Positions 9,386-17,500 of a stretch of 17,500 nucleotides of DNA are shown here, piece after piece. The translations under genes were made by a program, and so were the position numbers. The stretch is from Actinidia chinensis (lineage: Eukaryota > Streptophyta > Magnoliopsida > Ericales > Actinidiaceae): contig VIGQ01001800.1 of NCBI GenBank assembly GCA_009663005.1, positions 1 through 17,500 on the forward strand, in the 5' to 3' direction. The notes beneath the pieces are model-generated. The model was given only the letters and a program-made list of their open reading frames with translations, ran no database searches and had not been told where the DNA came from. The stretch's first letter is position 1. Each line of letters starts with the position of its first letter.

Positions 9386-9933
9386 AAGGTTGTATGGCGC
9401 AAAAAGGCGCGCCTGGCGAAGGCGCGGTGAGGCGCATGTAGCGCCTCGCTTGAGGAGAGGAGAGGCGACATGAAGATAGGCGCACAAAGGCCGCGATGGC
9501 GCATGGTGGAGGAAAAAGGCGGATGGCGCATGGTGAGGAAAAAGGCGCGCCTCGGAGTATTCAACCACGATCTGGACTTCTCCAGGTATCGCCGACTCCG
9601 ACGAAGCTTATAAATCAACGACGGAGAAAGCAGACCTCAAGACATATCCGATCCTAGAGACTCGTCCGGAGCTGTTGACTCCATCTGAAAAAAAACTTAT
9701 CTCGGTCTCAGTTGACCTACGACGAACTCGTAGCCTCCGATTTGGTCGGCGACTCTGGCGAAGACCGTGCCAACGCCGGAGACCCACCGACTCCGACGAC
9801 CACTAGTGTGACTGAGAGGGAGGGAACCGAGAGAGGCGAGAGAAGAAAGAGAGCAAAAATGGGGAAGCCTTGGCGGATTGGGGCTTTTAAGCCCTAATAC
9901 GCTTACAGGTCCCCACTTACATACCTTATATCT

Positions 9934-9985
<52 letters not shown>

Positions 9986-10252
9986 GAAAATAAACACATT
10001 TATTCAAAATAGCCTCTACCCATCTCATACATGCGGGGGGTACAAATTTGTGTTAGGTTTATGCACGACACATCCAACCATTAACAAGCACATATCCATA
10101 CACATATTTCACTAATCACAAAATGAACATACAAATATAATATCATTAAATAAAAAAAAAATAATTAGGGCGCCTTTTGAATCAAAGGCGCACGCCTTGC
10201 GTCACGCCTTTTAAAAAGGCAAGGCGCGACCCTTGCGCCTTTAACGACACTG
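9386..10252. mobile_element. Non-autonomous hAT-like element with 'aggcgc' termini
   Basis: Perfect 8-bp direct repeats (CACCCAAC) flank an 867-bp segment. The left end, with its flanking C, reads CAAGGTTGTATGGCGC. The right end, reverse-complemented, reads CAGTGTCGTTAAAGGCGC. These give an imperfect inverted repeat converging on ggcgc. Subterminal regions on both sides carry many aggcgc/gcgcct copies. Length and target-site size fit a deletion derivative of a hAT transposon. No transposase frame is visible: the open frames at 9305-9618 and 9697-9945 are GC-rich shadows without motifs. The inner right third is AT-rich and the inner left part is gene-like and is described separately. Confidence 0.75.
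9545..9900. other. GC-rich, CpG-rich passenger segment, possibly captured exon
   Basis: Within the element, this stretch has codon-like CpG-rich sequence (ctccgacgaag, gtcggcgactctgg) and a purine-rich GAGAGGGAGGGAACC tract. On the minus strand the latter reads as a CT-rich leader. The plus frame from 9712 to 9897 is open for 61 codons but starts at TTG and has no known motif (TYDELVASDLVGDSGEDR). On the minus strand a short ATG frame MESTAPDESLGSDMS follows a T-tract and CAG. Which strand was coding, if any, is undecided. It could equally be native transposon leader sequence. Confidence 0.28.
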
Positions 10253-10260
10253 CACCCAAC
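10253..10260 (+). repeat. Right target-site duplication (CACCCAAC)
   Basis: Exact partner of 9378-9385, immediately after the right terminus (…acgacactg). Confidence 0.75.
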
Positions 10261-10790
10261 CAGACTATATCAACTGCCACCACCTTTTCTATGTCATCCA
10301 TAACACGTCTCTTCATCACAACAAATGCCACTAATAGGCACTGCACCAACACCATCATCACACTCAACCACAAGGCCTAGGCACCTCCCCGAAACCCTAA
10401 GTCCACTAATCATGCAGATATGCCTCTCACTCTCTCTCTCGATTGATTGGACAAGGGCGTATATGACTAGGCTTGAATGGAGAAGTGGTTGGGTACCAAT
10501 GTAGTGAAAATGAGTAAAAAAAAGGCGGAAGGCTGTGCGCGGTTATAGGACATCTAGTTTGAATAGGGTTCCATTGAGTTCACGAGATTACATAATTACC
10601 AAAATAACCACTAAGGTTGACCCATATTGACATATCAAACTATGAGTTTATAATGTTTTCAACTTAAAATCTAAGAGTCCATTTTGGTGACTTGTTAACA
10701 TCCCGCGGCAGAAGAAAAAAAAAAAACAAAAAAAAAAATTGATCAAACATGGCAATTTGTCACCTAAGAGGGTGGCAATTTGCACTCTCC
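10261..10790. other. Unassigned stretch, C-rich then A-rich
   Basis: 10261-10380 is ccaccacc-like sequence matching the composition left of the inserted element. The remainder holds A-runs at 10712-10737 and a direct repeat of tggcaatttg (10750 and 10773). No gene is supportable. The 60-odd codon frames on both strands at 10177-10380 overlap the transposon end and have no motif. Confidence 0.4.
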
Positions 10791-11045
10791 CTCTTTAGTT
10801 GACTCTACACCAAACTACAAATACATTTACCTATATTAGGACCACTCATTCTTGAATTTACCAAGCAATTTACAAAACAATTTACAACCCGGTCACGTCC
10901 CTCTCTCTCCCATTGAGTGTTTCAACTTAGAAAGTTATAGGTCGAGGATCTTTTTAAATTCAGTGGAGGAGAGAAAGCTACAAATAAGTTAAAAGGAGAG
11001 AGAGAAACATATAAGACCTACCTATATGTGGTATTGGCTAAAGAG
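10791..11045. mobile_element. Possible MITE with CTCTTTAG ends
   Basis: CTCTTTAG at 10791-10798 is the inverse of CTAAAGAG at 11038-11045. Just inside them, acctatatta and the complement of acctatatgtgg are similar. The 255-bp span and AT-rich interior with CT/GA tracts fit a miniature element. No target-site duplication was found, so chance is a real alternative. Confidence 0.2.
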
Positions 11046-11099
11046 ATCTTAATTCATCACTAGATTGTAGGTTGGTTAAAAATCAAAAGCTACTCGGGG

Positions 11100-11856
11100 T
11101 AGGGATGGCTATGGGTCGGGTACCCCTCCAAGCGAACCCCACAACCATTCCCCATACCATACGCCATTACCCAACGGGAATTGGGTAAGGCTACCCAACC
11201 CAAACTCATTGGATTATCAAGTGTGCCCAATACCCAAATCCAAAAAAATTACCAACCAAATGATACTAACCCATCCATACATCAGTTCCAGACATTTAGC
11301 ATAAAAAAATAGTACTAAAAATATAGTTTAAAAAATATTCAACACCATTTAAAATCTAGTCCTAACATCATATACTAGCATAGAAAAATTAAGAACCAAC
11401 CTAGTAGGATAAAATATAATATACTCGGGGTATGCCCCAAAAAATGAGAACTAAAAGTAAAAGAACTACTAAAAATAAATATGCCTTATGGGAGAGAAAG
11501 ATAGACGAAGAAACCCCATATTTTGCTCACTTGAGCTAAATCCAATGAATTAAATAATCTAACAAGTCAAGGATCAACCACTTATGTACAAACTATTTCG
11601 AAGTTGATACTGTGCAGAATCCATATACTTTGGCAAATTAATTATTTCTACTCCAAAGTTTTAGTGGAGAGATCATAAAAAAAGTAATACTAACGGGGTT
11701 CAGGTATCAGATATGGGATAGTCAATTCATACTCCGATCAGGTTTTATCCTTCTAGTACTATCAGACCCCTCTATCGGGACAAAAACGGATAAAATCTAC
11801 ACCCACCGGCCGCTTCAGCCAGGATCCATCAGGTTTGGGTGAAATTGCCATCCCTA
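11100..11856. mobile_element. Non-autonomous hAT-like element, TAGGGATGGC ends
   Basis: The left end starts TAGGGATGGCTATGGGTCGG. The right end, reverse-complemented, starts TAGGGATGGCAATTTCACCC, so the first ten bases are identical. Both arms carry the gggtacc/tacccaac/ggatccatc vocabulary common in plant hAT subterminal repeats. The roughly 450-bp centre is AT-rich without an open frame. No convincing 8-bp duplication is seen (tactcggg against aaaataat), so the element is old or one end has been rearranged. Length is 757 bp. Confidence 0.55.
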
Positions 11857-13140
11857 AAATAATAACATTGCAGAGACCTCGTCCTAAGCATATAGATTAG
11901 AAAAGCTACTAAATAATTGTCACAGTAACTTTAAATCTTATATAAAACACTTACTGTAGTAGAGCCACCTTAATTGAAATGTACAAAAGGGGGGGCTGAG
12001 ATGATGGGACATGAATGTGCAACAGAATACTTACACGGGTCCTGGATAATTTTGTTCTGCAAGTAGAGAAAGTTAAATTCATCACAATAAAAGTCCGATA
12101 TCTCGACCAAGTAAATAATGTCCAAGAAATCAATCAAATCATTTTTAAAGACAGGCCTATGTTCGAGGATTCATTGATATTGATGTACAACTCCAAGAGT
12201 CAATGTAATAAAAATAGCAAATGAATGCTATGTTTAATAACTAAACACAGTAAAAACAAAATAATGAGATTTGATAAAGTACCAAATTATGTCAAGTAAA
12301 AACCCAAGCCTCTATAATTGTTGATTGAAAATATCATGGACAAGGCATCCCCAAGGACACAATGCGTGTTGTGATTGGCATGCGGATAATTTGACGTCCC
12401 ATCCATCGTAGATTGTATCTTCTAGGAATTATGTAAAGCTTCTTTGACATTACAAATTTATAAGCCATAACCGACGTGCAAAGGTTGAAACAAAGACTTT
12501 TTGTGGACACATCTTGCCACGCACAAATCCAAATAGCTACTGCTGATTGCAGGCATAGGAAAGAGGAAGTGAACCCTAATTACTATAGTACACAAAAAAA
12601 TGATCCACTTATCGATCAGGAGAGGTAAAGAGCAGAACCAGCACATTCATATCATAATTTTACGATTTGAATCAACTTGCGAAGTGTAACATAGTACTAG
12701 CTCCTTTGGGATTCATAATCTTGAACCGTATTTGTAACATATTGAGTGTTTAAAAATTAAATGCATTTAGTGGTTTCACATTAAATCGTGCGAGACATTA
12801 AATAACCACTAAAACGAAAATCTAACAAATTGACCTCTGAAAATTTAGTAGTCAATCCCCAAAATATCAGCCAAAATATTTCGTACTGATTTTGAAGTTT
12901 TATGAAAAAAGCCAGTAGATCTACATAGTTGGGTAAAGAGGAACTTCAAGAATACAAAACTACTAATATAAACCAAACAAGAGGGAGGATGAATGTACAT
13001 TAAACATAGCTGATGAGAATCACAAATGGGACATATTTTCACTTAATAAAAGTCCTTAAATAGGTTATTGGTATTTATAACTGTATATTACACGTATTAT
13101 AATAAAAATAGGAAAACATCATACAGGATGAAAACAGTGT
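11857..13140. other. AT-rich intergenic stretch, no supportable gene
   Basis: Frames of 60-70 codons occur on both strands (12015-12224 plus; 12458-12646 and 12845-13042 minus). None shows a domain, biased composition typical of coding, or paired splice sites. The 12300-12560 part is closer to 40% GC and might be a decayed gene or promoter, but I cannot name it. Confidence 0.4.
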
Positions 13141-13189
13141 CAAAAACATTGTTTTAAATAAAGAAAACAATGGCAAATGTGAAAAGACA

Positions 13190-14515
13190 AAATGATATGA
13201 TTGAAACAAAACTAAACTGCAGGAAGCTAACGGTCCAGGAAGTCCAACCAGTCCAGAAAATCAACGAACCCCCAACAGCTGACCCAGTCCAGAAGCTGAC
13301 CGGTCCAGGAAGGCCGGACGGGTCGGGAAAATGGTCAGAAGCAAAGAAGAAGAAGTCCGACCGCGTCAAGAAAATGAACAGCGAAGATCAAAGGTGGTGG
13401 AAGAGCTGAACCGGTCGGAGAAGTGAAACCGGTCGGACTAAGGCGGTTCAAATAGTAACCAGCAGCTTTTGGAAGACTTTTTCAAGATCCGGTTCATACT
13501 CCTCAAAACTCTATAAATAAGAAGAGTCCAGCCAAAGACAAAGTGGCTCTCTCTCTATTCTTGTGGGATTAATTTTGAAAAGAAAAAAATCTTAGATTTA
13601 AGAAAGTTTGAAATGTGAAAAAGCTTTTGGTCTTAAATAGTTCTAGTTTCTTATGAAATTTAAGATAATTCTTCGTTCTTCGTTCTTGTTTTTATTTTTA
13701 ACAATTGTAATTTCTTTGAGTGAAATTACACCGATGGAGTAATTACTTTATTGTTTAATTTATGCTTTCTTTATGCTTAATTTAGCTTATTTATTACGAC
13801 CAGATTGGACGCGTTTACCTCACATCTCGCGTCGGTTTTATCGTTATCGGTCAAGTATTTAATTCCACGCTTTCAAATATTTAGCAATTCCATTTTCAAT
13901 TTTAAATCAAATATGATAGGCTAAAATTTCACAAAACCTCAAAAAAAATGGCTAGTGTTAGACATGAAAGCTCCAATCCAATTTGCTATGAACTAATTCT
14001 CTCTTTCTTAAATTAAACTTAATTGGTTGTTTCAAATTGATTAATCATAAATATAGAGCTCCAAATCTTAGAATTGTATAAATTCTGATTATTGGTAACA
14101 AGATTCTTGTCGCAGATAAGACTTGATCCATTGCATTTTAAGAGTTTGAAAAAAAAGATAGTTACTTTATCATCAATTCAAAAAACATATTTTTAGATTC
14201 AAAATAACCAACGAAAATCATTGCCAAACATTTTCTAATCAATTTCATTTTACCTGAAATTGATGAGTACCAAGAGGAAGAAAATTAGAGATTCCTATTA
14301 AGGAAGGAGCTAAATGTTTAAACTATTCCCACTCTACAGTAAAATACAAGTTAAAGAGAAACATAAAAATCAGTCAATTACCAAAACAAAATTTAACTTT
14401 TAGAACTTTTATTTTTATCTAGTGATATTTACAACAATAAATGTGCTAACAATTTCCTTGTGGATTGATCTCGTACTTGCGAGTAAAGGCTGCTCCGCGT
14501 AGGTTCTTACGCTTA
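13190..14515 (+). mobile_element. LTR-retrotransposon LTR/leader-like remnant
   Basis: The order is a GC-rich U3-like block with short repeats (13220-13440), a TATA box TATAAATA at 13512-13519, a CT-rich tract, then a long AT-rich leader. It ends near 14453-14487 with tttccttgtggattgatc, then ctcgtacttgcgagta. A 'gtggattcgacctcgtact…' signature of this kind is often seen at the end of the LTR or leader in plant Gypsy elements. The exact TG…CA ends, target duplication and primer-binding site were not found, and no gag/pol frame follows. A host gene promoter is the main alternative. Confidence 0.4.
13220..13440 (+). repeat. Dispersed ggtccag / ccggtcgg motif cluster
   Basis: About four copies of gtccag(g/a)a between 13230 and 13310 and several ccggtc(g/c) copies (13299-13304, then 13410-13438 where aaccggtcgg is nearly tandem). 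A 79-codon plus frame (13170-13409) is a by-product of this GC-rich block and is Lys/Pro-rich without a known domain. Confidence 0.6.
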
Positions 14516-14565
14516 AGAGCTGAAAATAAACAACACGATATTAACCACTCCAAGGAGATAAGAAA

Positions 14566-14797
14566 TAGCTTTATTGGATATTCTTGTAAGAAATAGCTTG
14601 CACTTGGGTTTATAGTAGTCCTTCCCAGGCCACACCATAGGCAGGGAAATCACCCACTTTGTGATATGTGAGTCCAATGCGAATGTAGATGCATAACCTA
14701 GCTTATTGGATCTTATTGTAAAGAAATAGCATTGTACCTTGGGTTTATAGTCAGTCCTTCCCGACCACACCATTGGAGATAATCACCCACTTGTGAT
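14566..14797 (+). repeat. Two-copy direct repeat, 133-bp period
   Basis: Copy A (14566-14667) and copy B (14699-14797) share tagct(t)tattgga, taagaaatagc, ttgggtttatag, agtccttccc, ccacaccat and atcacccac. By eye they are about 85% alike with small indels, separated by about 30 unrelated bases. On the minus strand one frame (14773-14513) runs through both copies, with repeated residues MVW-G-…DYKPK and …ISNK/IRSNK. That could be a duplicated short coding segment or a chance frame. The origin is unknown. Confidence 0.8.
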
Positions 14798-14799
14798 CA

Positions 14800-16220
14800 A
14801 ATCAGTCAATGGCTAAAGCATAGACCCAATTCCCCAATAAAGAAATCTGGTACTTAGTCAATAAAGGTGACAATTTTATGTGCTACCTATTGGTAGCTAC
14901 AAAAAGATTAATCCAACAACTGTAAAAAATGCTTCAAATTGAAAAGCAGTAAAAAAATTATCAAATTTTAACAATCGAAATAATATCAGGAGGTATTCCA
15001 TATAACCTGATCCATAGATAAGACACACTACAACAAATGAACGAGATAACAAAGGACTCTTGACATTCTCATAATGTCAACAAGCTTTTCCTTACAATAA
15101 CACTTTTGATTTTCAATGCAAAACCTACATCTTGTATAGAAAATGATAAATTCGCAAACCACAAGTGAGTAAAATCACATAACATGCAGTGATGATAAGT
15201 ACAATTGACAACAATAAAGCCAATGAAAAAGATTAACCTGGAAAAAAAATTGCATTTAAGAATAAAAATATGGTGGGAGTGAGGACACGAAAACAAATCA
15301 GAATTAATGTGTAAAATATTTTAATAAAGAATGGAAAAAGGCTTCTACCCCTGTGGAGTAGCATTACCCCTTACACAGAGAGGTGTTTTCATGTTTTTAC
15401 CATGACCGCCTAAGTGTGCTAGGAAGCAATCTTACTCTACACATGCTCACCCTCATTTCGACAATAGATTGAGATCAAAAAAGTACATCAACTATAAATG
15501 GCTACGGTTGTGAGGTTTACATGGCCATTGTGACTTTGGACTATCAGTATTTAACAGCATGCTAATTAACAAATATCTTGAAATTAGTTACTTCAAAATG
15601 AAATCTTCGGCACCTTCCATTCCTTGGAGAGTTTTTAACGAACAAAGCAATTGTATTTCTGTCAAAGGTGGTAAGTACGTCCATGAGAGTATCACAGATA
15701 AAATAAATTCCCTAAGCAACAAAATTTTAGACGCAACTATACCACAAAACCTTTCCAAAAAAAATAAAAACAATAAGCAGCAGAACACTTACATACTTAT
15801 TACCCCCTATTTTCATTCTTCAAATTTGCGATCGTTTTATTTCTTAAACTTTAAGGATTATTCAAGTTGTCATAGTAGTTTCACACAGTCATGTTTTCTG
15901 TGGCCTTCAGATACATATGGGCTTGAATTTTCATTTTTTTTTTTTTAGGGGTTTTACCTAAAGTCCGTCAATAGTCTTTTAGGAGCTTCAATTTGCTGAC
16001 AGTTGTTTCAATTTGCAAGGATATGAATCATATCTAGTTACTACTAAGAATCATAAAGTGGTTTTGTGCCTCTAGCGTGTCCTGGCTCTCACATAGATTT
16101 GATAACCCCATAACCAAAATGAATAAGTTGAATGAAATGCTTTGCGTAGTTAAAAATGAATTGCAACTCCCTGATAATCTTTTTTGGGGTGGATAGGGTG
16201 TTATTGTAGATCATTGTTTA
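14800..16220. other. AT-rich stretch, unassigned
   Basis: The longest frame of the window lies here (15559-15948, plus, 129 codons). Its second half is Lys/Asn then Phe low complexity. A GTAAGT donor-like site at 15671 falls within it, so it is not called as a gene. The part MKSSAPSIPWRVF to SNKILDATIPQNL (15598-15755) is the only portion with protein-like composition. Nothing else is recognisable. Confidence 0.35.
15060..15080 (+). repeat. Short perfect hairpin
   Basis: TTGACATT, loop CTCAT, AATGTCAA: an 8-bp stem with a 5-base loop. It lies 30 bases after a CACTACAACAAA motif (15026), the type of sequence that begins CACTA transposons, but no matching other end was seen. Confidence 0.6.
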
Positions 16221-16227
16221 GCGGAAT

Positions 16228-16576
16228 CAGTTTTTCTAAAAACGCTAGGCAATACGGCGGGCGGCCAGGGAGGGGCCTAGCTCCTAGGAGGTTATTTATT
16301 TATTTATTATTTAGACAATAATATTTACTAAAAACAATAAATGACCAAATTCAAATTCTAACAAGGAAATGACATTAAATAGTAGAGTTCAAAACTGTTT
16401 AATATGAAACAATACTAAGAGGAAAGATAAAAACCGACAATTTAGGTCTCTAAAAAGTGCTATGGCGATAAGCGGGTGGCCGAGGAGAAGCCAGGCCTAG
16501 GCTGGGCTGGCGGCATGGGCGCTTTTGGGGGGCCTAACGCCTAGGTAGGCCCTAGGCGGCCGATTTTTGAACACTG
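16228..16576. mobile_element. Short 'cctaggcgg' TIR element with duplicated 5' end
   Basis: The left end is CAGTTTTTCTAAAAACGC. The right end, reverse-complemented, is CAGTGTTCAAAAATCGGC. Both lead into ctaggc/ggcgg-rich arms, a repeat type widespread in plant genomes. The centre is AT-rich with TTATTTATTTA repeats and no frame. The left terminus occurs twice in direct order (16236-16266 and 16450-16481), the second copy abutting the right terminus. Flanks share only ggaat/tgaat, a weak trace of target duplication. A hAT-like non-autonomous element is likely. Confidence 0.55.
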
Positions 16577-17500
16577 GTGTGAATATCAATAGCATTTTAC
16601 AATTCGAGGAGTTTATCTCTTATGTAAGTATTCTATTTGTTCAATTATTCTCCTTGTTTTAAAGCCTAACGCTTGCAGTACGCAACAAAAGACACCTCAA
16701 ATTCTATATATATATATACACACACACATTACAACAAGACCTATGGACAAATGCAATGCTGTGCAAAATTTTTTTTTATTATAATTTAGAAATTACTATG
16801 AGCGAAGAAAGTGTGGGTGTTTAATTGTAAATACAAAGTAGTTATTTTGTATTACATTTTTTCCCTAACTACTAGACAATTGAGACACTGCCTCAACAAA
16901 AGGTTTACATACGGATAACAAAATTCCCTTATGTTCCTTTTATAAATAGTAATAGATATATCACAAATAAATATTTCATTTATTATAAATTGATGTACAA
17001 AAATAGAGATAGGGTAAAAGGAAGATACCTAGTGGGTGAAGCGTTCAGTGAGTCCAAGTTTGATCATCGAACCAGGTTCTTTAGCGTTCCTGATTATTCA
17101 TGACACGTCAAGCTTTCTCTTACTACTACAAATTTTCCAGTGGAAATTCCCCAACACTTGGCTACTATGCTCTCATTATTTTCCATCACCAGTATTTGAT
17201 AGTAAGAAAATGAAAGAATATCCCTGAGAAAAAGTCTGCTTTCAGAGATCCGAACACTATAATAGAAAGATACGATGAGTAGGAAAAAAGAAGATAATGC
17301 GTAGATGTATATTTGGTGAAAAGCTTGAACTAAAATGCAGTTCTTTATAATTACACACACATGCCAATAGATTTTTCAATAATAGAATACTATATGCACC
17401 ATTACTCGTACTTCTGAAAAAGCGTATTCTCTTCAGGAAGGGTAACCCTAAAGGAAAAATATGGTTGAATATCAATCACAAAATGTTTAATCACAGAATT
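16577..17500. other. AT-rich stretch, no supportable gene
   Basis: Short frames at 17036-17227 (plus), 17094-17360 and 17257-17475 (minus) have no motif. A T/C tract ending in CAG lies at 17113-17139 and could be a splice acceptor for a plus-strand gene beyond the window, but no partner was found. Confidence 0.35.
16705..16728 (+). repeat. (TA)7(CA)5 compound microsatellite
   Basis: Seven TA units run directly into five CA units. Confidence 0.9.

Noticed and set aside
9305..9618. Two overlapping minus-strand frames of 82-87 codons
   Set aside because: They are created by the repetitive, stop-poor aggcgc arm of the transposon and cross its left border.
12015..12224. 69-codon plus-strand frame with retroelement-like feel
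   Set aside because: No gag or other family motif could be aligned, and it lacks splice or regulatory support.
15026..15040. CACTACAACAAATG resembling a CACTA transposon terminus
   Set aside because: No inverted partner (…TTTGTTGTAGTG) and no 3-bp duplication in the window; a single short motif is not enough.
15559..15948. 129-codon plus-strand frame, the longest in the window
   Set aside because: Composition is Lys/Asn and Phe low complexity in the second half, it ends in a T-run, and no motif or splice partner was found.

Overview
The window looks like nuclear DNA of a flowering plant, probably a eudicot. It is AT-rich and gene-poor, with many poly-A/T tracts, no long open frame, and remnants of several plant transposon and LTR-retrotransposon types. 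I see no rRNA, tRNA, CRISPR array, bacterial operon or intact conserved gene. All gene calls below are small, spliced or broken, and none could be checked against a database.

Layout. 1-900 holds nothing I can name. At 902-2908 a small minus-strand terminal exon appears to have been split by a 1.73 kb hAT-type element (1017-2748) with matching terminal inverted repeats and a 7/8 target-site duplication. 3010-4619 is unassigned AT-rich DNA. 4620-4959 resembles a solo LTR. 5521-8492 may be a plus-strand transcription unit: a pyrimidine-rich leader exon, an intron of about 2.1 kb carrying an antisense Copia-like LTR (7420-7615), and an exon with two back-to-back small frames. Read together, those two frames resemble a decayed GRF-type zinc finger. 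9386-10252 is a non-autonomous hAT-like element with a perfect 8-bp target-site duplication and a GC-rich, gene-like interior. 10791-11045 may be a MITE. 11100-11856 is another hAT-like element. 13190-14515 resembles LTR and leader sequence of a retrotransposon. 14566-14797 is a clear two-copy direct repeat. 16228-16576 is a short element rich in 'cctaggc' whose 5' terminus is present twice.

The transposons explain most of the GC-rich islands. The two places where host coding sequence may survive are the minus-strand exon broken by the first hAT element and the small plus-strand unit at 5.5-8.5 kb. They do not form a pathway. The main interest is how mobile elements have disrupted or rearranged small genes here.
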